Shown here: positions 50,501 through 58,423 of the stretch, in pieces
Position numbering within the stretch: the first letter of the stretch is position 1
Layout of the letters: each line of letters starts with the position of its first letter
Source: CAKVLG01 sp045637805
Lineage (GTDB): Bacteria; Bacillota; Clostridia; Christensenellales; UBA1242
DNA length: 64,000 nt
Assembly: GCA_045637805.1 (NCBI GenBank)
Contig: JAZUAE010000014.1
Coordinates: 73,476-137,475 of the forward strand
Direction: 5' to 3'
Translations under genes and position numbers: made by a program
The notes under the pieces: model-generated
Told to the model about the DNA's origin: nothing
What the model saw: only the letters and a program-made list of their open reading frames with translations
Database searches by the model: none

Positions 50501-51464
50501 GGGACTTATTTCAAGAATGGTTAATCTTGTTCTTTACTTTATAATGGGTCCATTGATGATTTCGACCATTGCAACAAAGATGCCAGATAAAGAATCAGAG
50601 ACTTTAACAGCTTATGATACGTGGAAGGCATCTTTGATAAGAGAACTATTAAGTGTATTTAGTTATGTATTTTCAATTAATTTATACTTTATACTTGCAA
50701 ACATGGTTAACACATTTGAAATGTTTACCACAACAGCTGCATTTAAAGATTTGCTATTATTTAGGAATATTGATATTGATTTCTTAAATGAATTATCTCG
50801 AGTTGTATTCTTACTTGGACTCGGATCAATATTTATGTCGCTACCAAAGATCTTTGCTTCTATAATGGAAGTTGAAGATATATTTGACAAAGGGGAAGGT
50901 ACGTACGCAACTGTTAAAAACACGGTTAGCACGGTGCAAGATTTTGTTTCTGGACAAGAAATTGTTGACAAGATGGAAAAGGCAACTGAGCCATTACAAA
51001 ATATGGAGCGTAAAGGTAAAGTTGTGGGGGCCTTTACCGCAGCAGTAATTGCGGGTGTTGATGTAAAAAGAGCATATAATGCTGCACAAGCATTAAATAA
51101 CAAAATGAAAGAAAATCAAAACAGACGCAAAATTGAACGATTTGAGCGTGAAATGAAGCGAGAAGAATTGGCAGATGCAATGTACGAAACTGATCGAGAT
51201 GTCAAAGAAGAAAAAAAGAGAAGAGCAGGCCAAGTTAAGACAATGATAGGAAAAGAAAAAGCTCGCAGAGAAAAAATTGAAGCACGTAAAGAACGAAGAA
51301 AAGCACGTAAAGAACGTAGAGAACGAGGAAAAATACGAAGAGTATTCCGAAGAGAAGTACGTAGAGAACGTAGAGTAGCACGTAGAGAAGCGCGTAGAGC
51401 ACGAAGAGTAGCGCGAAAAGAAGCACGTAGAGCACGAAGAGTAGCGCGTAGAGCGCGAAGATGA
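44586..51464 (+). CDS. Giant VirB6-like membrane protein 2 with Cys/His clusters
   Basis: 2292 residues, same frame as giant protein 1: N-terminal helices, then GGQTFTAAAYNANKYRIY (193-210), a ~1740-residue outer region, C-terminal helices from about 1948 (LNVIILITAVSLLFGML, FWGLISRMVNLVLYFIMGP) and a cytoplasmic tail. The outer region carries a cluster at about 1171-1270 with CKWCGG, CEHSDGDIDGVCDKCQLC, HTDEDNASADHDGICDRCG and CGHNNCYSPVC, and a second at about 1428-1455 (CKETHTHGTCIIDHTHDGD). These look metal-binding. The last ~60 residues are an Arg-rich repeat (RRARRVARKEARRARRVARR). AAGGAG precedes the ATG. The sequence gives no enzymatic motif. It probably forms part of the channel with a huge surface extension. 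Confidence 0.8.
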   Translation: MINLLSKINISILGSKLASLSPLMLNTVQGFDATTLVNTGLLYLFNILLNFIVKVIYHICAFVLNIVDFFQFVINKIIGLGNEYIVFDTQNPLMKLLLNDTVWKVFTYVFGLAIILLIVFTIYAIIRSEYRFATGQEGDNNKARVIGRSLRSISIMAMFPIILFGSIILLNSILYGFNNVFMQASGDGTISLGGQTFTAAAYNANKYRIYAKGNQRIPVFINFDDPIQNGQADGYTSEELADIYKRFNIDEGADLHHMYAYGEFDAWKDTISYRNYKIYNTTKYANHETFIATPDQYYVMADFTDFAVKTGLTYTYKSVKDDDISWKYVDETVFNPRTLTLSITYRDANNIIEGEDSDSYVMEITPSSIDMTTPIKDAIAAISTMLAIGDYSDKTFNILNRDNDYINYVEWDTRKVCLKLSEGFELSDSSTWTVSDSIILYEWSRYDYNNTIESYLTIDELKTNGVELDAQILTKRKYETTLSKYVVTEEVDVVLINNNYYKIVEAKDKTNTSNYDKNGSLYFYLLGYDVKSDSGIDADITFDRNSLESIEKYVDDYIYKYTLEPVVGQKVHTVNYNGKDYYILEDEFHSTESGLINDYNWDAFGKNKVRRIVKIDEKYYFYETDIEVDVSETFQVETSYYYYAPDIVGKAVTEIEKGYFVTSNGKFVLSDDVVHMRGVKDSVGTVDIVEGTYYNSEESFQDVKANKENGTFEYIDPDTLEKNYTFYDDLLSNNIRTVSWPEKLISDLQVIYKDVNLELLISNGTWLTKLSELSSNYFASSLGVNAHAAFASSLIHPLGMIISELMLGMIVDGNPYYDYSDLVFSSVYDESTINGLILSLLGEEKYYQTKQELAGFVEIFNGYFAKMLDEIAYAENFDLKVGKEASVQLFTYKAYLASVLLSDDCARYFTDLALMIVAQNDFIVQIENEIGDYTEKPLENINFKVAGQKFTEILDGIMSIFTNAQDNEVFRVFATYLGAFIDAEGRVLGYDENVNMSLDDSEITIDYDNNGSVDVNEKETAKLAWETSSNADQFKYYYDRRYTILSGTNDITGLSTKVGSLAAVMESLNDYRIVHLLSQDPDTYEKLTIRQAATKYSIEWDSIENDLLLKMVKDYILFKTEGVWTKNAITGKYIFTTSDDDKQYLKDYEYIINDFTFEDLSAYMSFSRLNCKDNDYRVTNSDGDCKWCGGDGEVSFCEHSDGDIDGVCDKCQLCIGAHTDEDNASADHDGICDRCGYSVDFVMSNESTNCAACSPVEGCGHNNCYSPVCNWNVLSKKVDYINKVLSCVKDALKDNYFNGKPNEEYRVEDFGYFNDDADNNFLVDLYDKYTTGGNWLNIAYMNDFITTQTLADGLFKYYIGHAVKVYFDEYSASTEFTISVRNKQYSVGKLFTNAKLAEYVLGAKFLKLNGLDTVYVDDDYAGMIQFEECKETHTHGTCIIDHTHDGDSCKYICKGNSSVGYLLDDDGKVIIKSSWGKIKDFLVEFGQICMDIYSMTSYSALMVNSIDNVTFENNPYLADLVVKYIFDEGLLSADTAMRLGMTTGNNVGDPYWVTDRTGKLYRVENGGFNTYSALDENVSDNQKQISLNRLQNVMEYLLNTTDNVEHFDYVDYKKMSLKELRISCLNYLSNYIEPEGIDPEASQAAYLIVFYLANANWTVASDSPAVDYKNWYTLADKDPTSNNKTTYARITGISETSQSVGSVMRLAGIENRPIEDLIGLEYSININYRGIDEQFGDVFILCTYNEESRQYLPILTTNRTNLDNDIDADLARFKDSDGNLPNDDQNYLKIMKTNAVDFNFKNIQASDDIKGLESCYPIIARGPLDDNGFPTAIKIVDGNVVFYREDTYFLNTSRFKIEKYFLAIDTIDTDGNLISWAVNGITKAITGKTLAQHIVEAVPRIKIESYIDYAIGVRTQVVDTVDDATCHLDYNFYAFNVDSMPIDVLYDLNKLNVIILITAVSLLFGMLFRAFWGLISRMVNLVLYFIMGPLMISTIATKMPDKESETLTAYDTWKASLIRELLSVFSYVFSINLYFILANMVNTFEMFTTTAAFKDLLLFRNIDIDFLNELSRVVFLLGLGSIFMSLPKIFASIMEVEDIFDKGEGTYATVKNTVSTVQDFVSGQEIVDKMEKATEPLQNMERKGKVVGAFTAAVIAGVDVKRAYNAAQALNNKMKENQNRRKIERFEREMKREELADAMYETDRDVKEEKKRRAGQVKTMIGKEKARREKIEARKERRKARKERRERGKIRRVFRREVRRERRVARREARRARRVARKEARRARRVARRARR
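51393..51448 (+). repeat. Arg-codon repeat at the end of giant gene 2
   Basis: A 23-base unit at 51393-51415 is repeated at 51426-51448 (period 33), within a longer run of CGTAGAG/CGAAGAG blocks from about 51283. It encodes the Arg/Ala-rich C-terminus and generates false open frames on the minus strand. Confidence 0.8.
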
Positions 51465-51511
51465 TTAAGATAAAAAACCAAAAATAAAAAAAGGAAGAAG
51501 GTATTGAAGAA

Positions 51512-54500
51512 ATGTTGAAAGGATTAAATTTCATAAATATTCTATCAGAAAGAGCATTTACTGCTGAAGCAAATGCACCTTCTTTCTTTGATACGATTTC
51601 GATGATTATATCAAAGTTTGTTATAGACTTATGGGATCATCTGTTAACTTTAGTTATAAAAATTGTATATACTGTATTAAAATGGGCAATGACTGTTATC
51701 GACTTTATTTATACGTTTGTTAGACAATTAGTTGGTATAAGCATTGATAGTTCAGGCACAAGCTTTTTACTTGAAGATGATATAATATTTAAATTCTTAA
51801 GCGGTGAGTTTTTCTTGCCATTGATGAAATACATGCTTGGATTCTGTTTTCTTTTATTGATTGTATTCACAATAATTGCCATTGTTAAGAATGAGTATGA
51901 TTATACTGTTTACGGTAGGTCAAATGATAAGAAGCAAGTGCTTGTAAAATCCCTTCAAGCGGTTTTTCTTATGATTTTAGTGCCATTCATTGTTGTCGGT
52001 TCAATTATTGGTTCTAACGCCTTACTCAGGGCTTTAACTGAGGCTACAAGTGTTGGTGGATCAGGAACATCAATCGGTTCACAAATTTATGTAGCAAGTA
52101 GTTATAAAGCAAATGCATATAGACATTATGCCGAATCGAATTACAAGATTCCTATAACATACAATTTTAGTGAAGTTGAAGATAAAACTATTATTGCTGG
52201 TTGGGAAGCAGATGGTGGAGTAGAGGAAATAAATAAAGTTGTCAATCAATATTTAAGCATGCCTGTTTGGTCTAGAGGTTTAAAGGCTTTTGAGATGCAT
52301 ATTTCCAACAACTATTTTGCGTTGGATTATATCGATGAAATTACCTATCAGGCATACCAAGCAGCAGATGCTTCATCTTCTGATATAGATGGATTAATGA
52401 CAATTTATGAAGGTTTATATGATAAAGGAATCAATACATATACTCCTGAATATTACGTTATGGCAGATACAATTGAATACTTTTTCGGAAGTAATAGAAC
52501 TATTAGATTTGTAACAATGGAGCAAGTGTATAAAACTTGTAGCATGGCTGGCATTGAATCAGGTATAGATTATGATGGAAAATATTACACTGCGCAGGTT
52601 GAATACAATTATGATATAGGTGGTAGGGGAAACACTATTACTTACAGGCATAGAGCAGGTGCGACTGACGAGGCTGATGGTGCCGTGTTTGTTTGTGCTA
52701 CTCAAGAACAAACCGAGAGTGGTGTAATCTATTACAAACCATATATTGCTTCAAGTAGTTCATATTACAATGGTGGTAATATTACCGTTGCCAGAGGTAC
52801 ATTTAATGAAGATGGCTATCCAACTGCTATTAGAATAAGAAACAATATTGTTGAATGCTATAGGGAAAACCTTAATGTTCCAACACTTATAGATTTCTTC
52901 CCAACGATTAGCTATGAAAAACCTGAAGGGACAACTCAAGAGATAGGAAACTGGATAACTAGAACACTCTTTGAGGGGGTTACTGGTGTAAATCCTGACG
53001 AACTTGTGCCGTATATTTATTTCAATTTTGATCTATTTAGTTTGTTTACAAAATCAACAAATGTTGTTACAAAATTTGCAGATGGTGGTTTGGATATTGA
53101 TTATTATTTCTCAGATTCAGATATAGAAATAGAAAACTTGTACTGGATTCCTGAAATTTCTTTGTTTATATTAATTTTCGCCATAGGCACAGTCTTTAGT
53201 ATTATTTTGAAGATAACATTTGGTTTAGTTGGAAGAATATTTGATATAATCGTCCTTATTATTTCTTATCCAGCAACACTTGCACTATTCCCATTAAAAG
53301 GTAACAATGCATTAAAAAAATGGTCTACAAACTTTTTTTCAAAACTTATTGAGGCTTATGGTGTTATTATTGCTTTAAACTTAATGTTCTTGTTTGCTAC
53401 AGTGTTATCTGATTTTAAATTGTTACAACCTGGTGATAATGCTAACATAATACAACAGTTGGGTTTATTCTTTAGTAACCATATAATTAGAATATTATTT
53501 TTACTTGTAGCGTTTAGTTTGATGGCAAAGATACCTTTGTCGATTAATAAGATTTTAAATGGTAAAGAAGACAAGGAAGACAAGGAAGATGAAAATGCAA
53601 TAATTTCTCGTGGCGAAAAATCGATACAAGATTTAAAGAATCCATTTACATGGATGAGTGATCTTGTAACTGGAAAAATGTTTATTGATCAAGCAAAAAA
53701 GGCTAAAGAGTTTTCAACAAAAAGTATTCCAGGTGGTGCTTTTGTGGCTACAAAACATAGGAAGAAGAAAGAAGAGAAAGAAGAAAATGAAGAATTTGCT
53801 AAAGCATTAATATCATCTCCTAAAAACAAAAGTAATACAAACAATGGATCTTCATCACAATCAAGTGGTAATTCAAATATGCCGCCAGAAATACATTCAT
53901 CAACTGATGCAAACGAATCGGCAACAACTAGTGGAGATCTAGATGTTTCAGATGTAGTATCTCAAATAAATAATAATGCAGATAATAATGAAATGGATTT
54001 AGAAATTGAAAGTGGAAAAGATGAACAAAATACTAATAATGAGCCATCTGAAAGTGATAATGTAGCCAAAGCAGAAACAAAAAGAGATGTTTTCATATTA
54101 TTTGACAACAGAGAAAATGAAAATATCGAAGAAACAACTAAGCATAAAAACAACACCATTGAAAATTCTGATGCTGAGAAAAGCGATTCAAAAAAGGCAG
54201 ATAGAATTGAAGAAAAACCTCTTAATAAAGATAAAACAGAATCTAAAGAAAATGATACTGACAAACCAAGCGATAAAAGTGCAGCAGAAAACTCAAATTC
54301 TAAAACAAACCAAGATACTTCTTCAACCAAGAATGCTGCTGATAAAGCTGAAAGCTTTGCTGATAAACTGGAACAAACAGGGGAAAAAGTGCTTGAAAAG
54401 TTTACAAATTCAAAACTGGGCCAAAACTTATTGAACTCAAAACTTGGTAAGAGTATAAGAGCAAAATTTGAAGAAAACAATGTTGAAGATGAAGAATTTG

Positions 54501-55198
54501 TAACTAAAGCAGGAATGCAAGATGAAGAGGAAATTTTTGGTGAAGAGGAAGAAGGAAACAAGCATTTAGTTCAATTACAAGAAGATTTAGAAAATACAAA
54601 AACAGCACAAATAATAGAAACCGCCGGTGAAAAATTTGAAAGTGGAGATATTAAAGGTGGTATAGCTACAATGGTTGGTTCTTTAGGTGCTTTAGTTAGT
54701 GAAACGCCAACAGTTCTCAAATCTGGATTTAAGGCCGTAAAAGGAATTGTTAATGATAAGCTTAAAGAAATGAAAAATGGTAAGAGTGAGCAAGCATCAG
54801 AAAAGGCTGAAATGCAGGACAAAGGCACAAAATATTATGAACTTTTAAATAATAAATTTTCTTCAGAAAAACAAAGATTATCTTTAATTCATGAAGGTCA
54901 AATAAAACCTATGTTTATTGAAGAAAATTACTTTAACCTTATAAAAGAATTAAATAATACAGAGCAAGCTCTTAAACCTTTTAAAAATTCATATTTTATG
55001 GATAAAGACGTAAATACAATTAAAAACAAAAATTTCAATGAGACTATTAATGCAATAGAAGCTGATGTCAATGAATCTTATAAAAAATTAACAGACAAAT
55101 CACCAGAAATGGATCAAAATTATGATAAATTGACGTCTAGTTTATCTAGACTTAAAGAGTTATATAGAATAAATCCATACTACATTGACGAATCATAA
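51512..55198 (+). CDS. VirB6-like membrane protein 3
   Basis: 1228 residues, again N-terminal helices (about 40-70, 107-126, 150-172), GSQIYVASSYKANAYRHY (189-206), a shorter outer region (~350 residues, about 200-545), C-terminal helices (ISLFILIFAIGTVFSIIL, FGLVGRIFDIIVLIISYPATLALFPL, EAYGVIIALNLMFLFAT) and a long charged cytoplasmic tail of ~490 residues, rich in Ser, Asn, Lys and Glu. The tail contains IEEKPLNKD, close to the IQEEPLN motif of giant protein 1, and coiled-coil stretches near the end. The ribosome site GGAAGAAGG lies before the ATG. A terminator closes the locus. No substrate or enzyme motif is visible. Confidence 0.8.
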   Translation: MLKGLNFINILSERAFTAEANAPSFFDTISMIISKFVIDLWDHLLTLVIKIVYTVLKWAMTVIDFIYTFVRQLVGISIDSSGTSFLLEDDIIFKFLSGEFFLPLMKYMLGFCFLLLIVFTIIAIVKNEYDYTVYGRSNDKKQVLVKSLQAVFLMILVPFIVVGSIIGSNALLRALTEATSVGGSGTSIGSQIYVASSYKANAYRHYAESNYKIPITYNFSEVEDKTIIAGWEADGGVEEINKVVNQYLSMPVWSRGLKAFEMHISNNYFALDYIDEITYQAYQAADASSSDIDGLMTIYEGLYDKGINTYTPEYYVMADTIEYFFGSNRTIRFVTMEQVYKTCSMAGIESGIDYDGKYYTAQVEYNYDIGGRGNTITYRHRAGATDEADGAVFVCATQEQTESGVIYYKPYIASSSSYYNGGNITVARGTFNEDGYPTAIRIRNNIVECYRENLNVPTLIDFFPTISYEKPEGTTQEIGNWITRTLFEGVTGVNPDELVPYIYFNFDLFSLFTKSTNVVTKFADGGLDIDYYFSDSDIEIENLYWIPEISLFILIFAIGTVFSIILKITFGLVGRIFDIIVLIISYPATLALFPLKGNNALKKWSTNFFSKLIEAYGVIIALNLMFLFATVLSDFKLLQPGDNANIIQQLGLFFSNHIIRILFLLVAFSLMAKIPLSINKILNGKEDKEDKEDENAIISRGEKSIQDLKNPFTWMSDLVTGKMFIDQAKKAKEFSTKSIPGGAFVATKHRKKKEEKEENEEFAKALISSPKNKSNTNNGSSSQSSGNSNMPPEIHSSTDANESATTSGDLDVSDVVSQINNNADNNEMDLEIESGKDEQNTNNEPSESDNVAKAETKRDVFILFDNRENENIEETTKHKNNTIENSDAEKSDSKKADRIEEKPLNKDKTESKENDTDKPSDKSAAENSNSKTNQDTSSTKNAADKAESFADKLEQTGEKVLEKFTNSKLGQNLLNSKLGKSIRAKFEENNVEDEEFVTKAGMQDEEEIFGEEEEGNKHLVQLQEDLENTKTAQIIETAGEKFESGDIKGGIATMVGSLGALVSETPTVLKSGFKAVKGIVNDKLKEMKNGKSEQASEKAEMQDKGTKYYELLNNKFSSEKQRLSLIHEGQIKPMFIEENYFNLIKELNNTEQALKPFKNSYFMDKDVNTIKNKNFNETINAIEADVNESYKKLTDKSPEMDQNYDKLTSSLSRLKELYRINPYYIDES

Positions 55199-55224
55199 AC
55201 TAAAAAAGAATAATGGTCATAAAT

Positions 55225-55250
55225 AAAGCAGGGATTAATCCCTGCTTTTT
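55225..55250. terminator. Bidirectional terminator closing the secretion locus
   Basis: AAAGCAGGGA (55225-55234) / TCCCTGCTTT (55239-55248), loop TTAA, followed by T; also usable by the convergent fba gene. Confidence 0.85.
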
Positions 55251-55267
55251 ATTTGTTATTTTTAAGA

Positions 55268-56179
55268 TTATTTATTTGTAAGTAAATTAATTATTTTTAT
55301 CATATAATTTTTGGCCAAGTCCATTGCTTTGCTTAGATATTTTCTTGGGTCAAAAATTGATGGGTTTTCTGTAAAATCTTTTCTAATTGCAGAAGTGAAC
55401 GCTAAGCGAATATCCGTATCCATATTAATTTTATTTATTCCACATTTACTCATTTTAATTAATGCGTTTACTGGGATTCCCTGACTCTTTTTTATATCTC
55501 CACCGTTCGCGTTAATTGTTTCAACAAATTCCTTTGGAACGGAAGATGAGCCGTGAGCAACAAGTGGGGTAGAAGGTAAAGCTTTACGAATGGCTTTTAT
55601 TGTTTCAAACTGAATCGTTGGTGTTTTTATTCCTTTGTTTATTCCATGAGCTGTTCCTATAGAAATCGCCAAGCTATCCACACCAGTTCTTTCTACAAAA
55701 TTCCTCGCATCTTCAGGGTTAGTGTACATTTGCACTGAAGAACTAACAAGATCTTCGGTACCCATAATTTTACCAAGTTCTGCTTCAACGGTTACATCTT
55801 TTTTATGTGCATAGTTTACAACTTTTTTTGTTAGCTTTACGTTTTCATCAAAATTCAAACTTGATCCATCTATCATTACTGAAGTAAAACCGCAATCGAT
55901 GGCTTTTTTGCAAGATTCATAGCTTTTGCCGTGGTCAAGATGCAAGGCTGCTGAAACCTTATATTCTTCTACAAGGTTTGTTGCTATTGCAACTAAATTT
56001 TCAAAGCCGGCATATTTTGCAGCTGCTTCACTTACGGCTAAAATTATAGGTTTTTTTGTTTCATAAGCGCTTTCCACCGCAGCCTTTGCACTTTCCAGAT
56101 TGTATATATTGAATGCGCATACTGCATAGTTTTGTTTATTTGCTTTTGTTAGCATTTGTTTTGTGTTTGTTAGAGGCAT
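55268..56179 (-). CDS. fba: Class II fructose-bisphosphate aldolase
   Basis: Splits fructose 1,6-bisphosphate into two triose phosphates; zinc enzyme of glycolysis. 303 residues with HLDHG (80-84, zinc His83 and catalytic Asp82), VEAELGKIMG, SIGTAHG and VAHGSSSVP, which carry the remaining metal and phosphate ligands. AAGGAGAAAAAT precedes the ATG. It is divergent from gap, and together with pfkA at the left end completes three consecutive glycolytic steps in the window. Confidence 0.95.
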   Translation of the reverse strand: MPLTNTKQMLTKANKQNYAVCAFNIYNLESAKAAVESAYETKKPIILAVSEAAAKYAGFENLVAIATNLVEEYKVSAALHLDHGKSYESCKKAIDCGFTSVMIDGSSLNFDENVKLTKKVVNYAHKKDVTVEAELGKIMGTEDLVSSSVQMYTNPEDARNFVERTGVDSLAISIGTAHGINKGIKTPTIQFETIKAIRKALPSTPLVAHGSSSVPKEFVETINANGGDIKKSQGIPVNALIKMSKCGINKINMDTDIRLAFTSAIRKDFTENPSIFDPRKYLSKAMDLAKNYMIKIINLLTNK

Positions 56180-56249
56180 ATATTTTTCTCCTTATGATAA
56201 TAATTATATAGAAAATGAATAAAATAGGCAAATATATACTTTAAAATGT

Positions 56250-56277
56250 TTGCTTTGTTTTGCTCTAATGGTATAAA
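56250..56277 (+). promoter_or_regulatory. Promoter of gap
   Basis: TTGCTT (56250-56255), 16-bp spacer, TATAAA (56272-56277) preceded by TGG. Start codon at 56305 with AAAGGAG before it. Confidence 0.6.
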
Positions 56278-56304
56278 ATAAAATTATATAAAAGGAGAAA
56301 ATTT

Positions 56305-57327
56305 ATGGCAAAAGTAAAAGTAGGTATTAATGGCTTTGGAAGAATTGGAAGTTTACTTCTCAGAGCGTCAATTCTAAACAACAAAAATATTCAAATAGTA
56401 GGTATCAACGATCCATTTCTTGATATTAACTATGCTGCATATATGATTAAGTATGACAGTGTTCATGGAACATTTGATGCGGATGTTAAGGTTGAAGGAA
56501 ACTATCTTGTTGTTAATGGTAACAAGATAAGATTCTTTACTGAAATGGCTCCAGAAAACGTTGACTGGGTTGGTTGTGGCGCAGAGGTTGTTGCTGAGGC
56601 TACAGGAAAGTTTACAAATCTTGAGGACGCATCTCGTCACCTTAAAGGCGGCGCTAAACGTGTAGTTATTACAGCACCTGGAAAGGGCGGCGTTCCAGTA
56701 TTTGTAATGGGCGTAAACGAGGAAAAGTTTACACCTGACATGAAAGTAATCTCTAACGCAAGTTGCACAACAAACTGTTTGGCTCCTTTAGCAAAAGTTA
56801 TTCATGAGAACTTCGGCATTGAAGAAGGCTTAATGACAACAGTTCATGCTACAACAGCTACACAACTTACTGTTGATGGATCAAGTAAAAAAGACTGGAG
56901 AGGTGGTAGATCTGCTCTTTGCAACATTATTCCATCTTCAACTGGTGCAGCTAAAATGGTGGGAGAGGTTATTCCTGAGCTTAAAGATAAACTTACAGGT
57001 ATGGCATTTAGAGTTCCAACTCCAGACGTTAGTGTTGTAGACCTCACTTGCAGACTTAAAAAATCTACAACTTATGATGAGATTAAAGATGTTATGAAGA
57101 AAGCTGCAGTGTCTAAAGAATATAAAGGCATCATTGGCTATACAGAAGATGCTGTTGTATCAACAGATATGGTTAATGAAGTTTGTACATCAGTATTTGA
57201 TGCTAGCGCGGGCATTATGCTTAACCCTAACTTTGTAAAACTTATTGCATGGTATGACAACGAGTGGGGATATAGTTGTAAAGTGCTAGATTTAATCGAA
57301 TATACATCACTTAAAGCCAAGAATTAA
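56305..57327 (+). CDS. gap: Glyceraldehyde-3-phosphate dehydrogenase
   Basis: Oxidises glyceraldehyde 3-phosphate with NAD+ and phosphate. 340 residues with the NAD fold NGFGRIGSLLLR, Asp36 in GINDPF (favours NAD over NADP), catalytic Cys154 in SNASCTTNCLAP and His181 in TTVHATTATQ, and WYDNEWGYS near the end. The codon usage is more G/C-rich at third positions than in neighbours, as in highly expressed genes. Own promoter and a structured terminator. Confidence 0.96.
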   Translation: MAKVKVGINGFGRIGSLLLRASILNNKNIQIVGINDPFLDINYAAYMIKYDSVHGTFDADVKVEGNYLVVNGNKIRFFTEMAPENVDWVGCGAEVVAEATGKFTNLEDASRHLKGGAKRVVITAPGKGGVPVFVMGVNEEKFTPDMKVISNASCTTNCLAPLAKVIHENFGIEEGLMTTVHATTATQLTVDGSSKKDWRGGRSALCNIIPSSTGAAKMVGEVIPELKDKLTGMAFRVPTPDVSVVDLTCRLKKSTTYDEIKDVMKKAAVSKEYKGIIGYTEDAVVSTDMVNEVCTSVFDASAGIMLNPNFVKLIAWYDNEWGYSCKVLDLIEYTSLKAKN

Positions 57328-57348
57328 TCATTCTAGTGAAAAAAAATT

Positions 57349-57398
57349 AAAAACCTAGACAGTTACATACGTTATTGTATGCGCCTGCCTGGGTTTTT
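57349..57398 (+). terminator. Two-level terminator hairpin after gap
   Basis: Outer stem AAAAACCTAGACAG (57349-57362) with CTGCCTGGGTTTTT (57385-57398), one mismatch and one G-T pair; an inner hairpin CATAC/GTATG (57366-57370, 57377-57381). The final T run gives termination. Confidence 0.75.
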
Positions 57399-57469
57399 CT
57401 CATTTCTCATCAAACAATGTTCAATTTGTGGCTTTAATACAGTTGTTGATTGTTTTATGTCTAAAAAAG

Positions 57470-57499
57470 TTTACAATAGATAAAAATTTGTGTTACACT
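57470..57499 (+). promoter_or_regulatory. Promoter of the TM2 protein gene
   Basis: TTTACA near 57471, TACACT at 57494-57499 preceded by TGT; spacing about 17-18. Confidence 0.55.
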
Positions 57500-57520
57500 T
57501 ATGGGGAAAAGAGGTGAATT

Positions 57521-58423
57521 ATGGCAAGGATTAGAATTTGTCCTAATTGTGTTACTATAATAAAAAGAAAAGATGAAAAGTGTTCTAAATGTGGAATGCT
57601 TGTTTCTGATATGGAAAAAGCAAAAGATCAGGAGAAAATGGATAAAATCATGCGGGATATACAGCAGGATCTTTCTTATATTGAAAATGATCAAATGTGC
57701 GAAGTTAAAGAAGATGAAACTCCTACTAACAAATCTGAAGAACAAACAGTAGTTAAACCAAAACGTCATAAACATAAAAAGAAAAACAAAGAAGTTCCTC
57801 AATATACTGTTGATGAAGACGGATCTTTTAATATTGACACGCGAGATGTTACTTTTCTTGACAACTCTTCCTATAGTTCTAAAAAAGAACGTGGAGAGTT
57901 TAAGCCTGAAAAAATTGAATGGTGGGAAATATATAAATGGGCAGATAGGCACCTAGCTCGTAGAAAGATTATGAAAGAGGTAAACAAATCTGCAAGGGTT
58001 AGACCTTCTTTTATTAAAAAGGGGACAATGATTGCGCTATGTCTATTCTTTGGTTGGATGGGTGCTCATGACTATTATGCCAAAAATTACAAAAAGGGAA
58101 TTTTAGTAACAATATCAATGTTGCTTACATCAATATTTGTTAGTGTTGAAGCCCTAGCTCCTGTCGCAACATTCTTTGGTGGCGGTTTTGGTTTTATTGT
58201 TGCATACACATGGATAGGCGATATGTTAAACCTATTATTTGACAAATATAAATATAGATTAAGCAAAGAGGCATTTATTGCAAAACTCAACGTTGAAACA
58301 AGATATAAGATTTCCAAAAAATATTTGACTACCGATAAAATTAAAGCTGAACAAGAAAGAATTAAACAAAACTTAAAAATAAAACTCGAAAAAAAGGAAG
58401 CTAAAAGACGTGCGCGCGGATAA
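57521..58423 (+). CDS. Zinc-ribbon and TM2-domain membrane protein
   Basis: 300 residues. N-terminal zinc ribbon CPNC...CSKCG (8-11 and 22-26), a charged linker with a His/Lys-rich patch (KPKRHKHKKKNK), then a TM2 domain of two helices with the family's loop (LFFGWMGAHDYYAKNYKKGI, about 170-240), and a basic coiled-coil C-terminus. TM2 proteins are widespread and poorly understood. GAGGTGAATT precedes the ATG. Overlaps the start of mnmA by 14 bases, so translation may be coupled. Confidence 0.8.
   Translation: MARIRICPNCVTIIKRKDEKCSKCGMLVSDMEKAKDQEKMDKIMRDIQQDLSYIENDQMCEVKEDETPTNKSEEQTVVKPKRHKHKKKNKEVPQYTVDEDGSFNIDTRDVTFLDNSSYSSKKERGEFKPEKIEWWEIYKWADRHLARRKIMKEVNKSARVRPSFIKKGTMIALCLFFGWMGAHDYYAKNYKKGILVTISMLLTSIFVSVEALAPVATFFGGGFGFIVAYTWIGDMLNLLFDKYKYRLSKEAFIAKLNVETRYKISKKYLTTDKIKAEQERIKQNLKIKLEKKEAKRRARG

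Noticed and set aside
51116..51534. Two minus-strand frames rich in Leu/Arg/Ala at the end of giant gene 2
   Set aside because: They mirror the CGTAGAG repeat that encodes the Arg-rich tail; no ribosome site or family-like sequence.
32944..55198. Integrative conjugative element
   Set aside because: No relaxase, integrase, replication gene, or flanking repeats seen; the locus is flanked by housekeeping genes on both sides.
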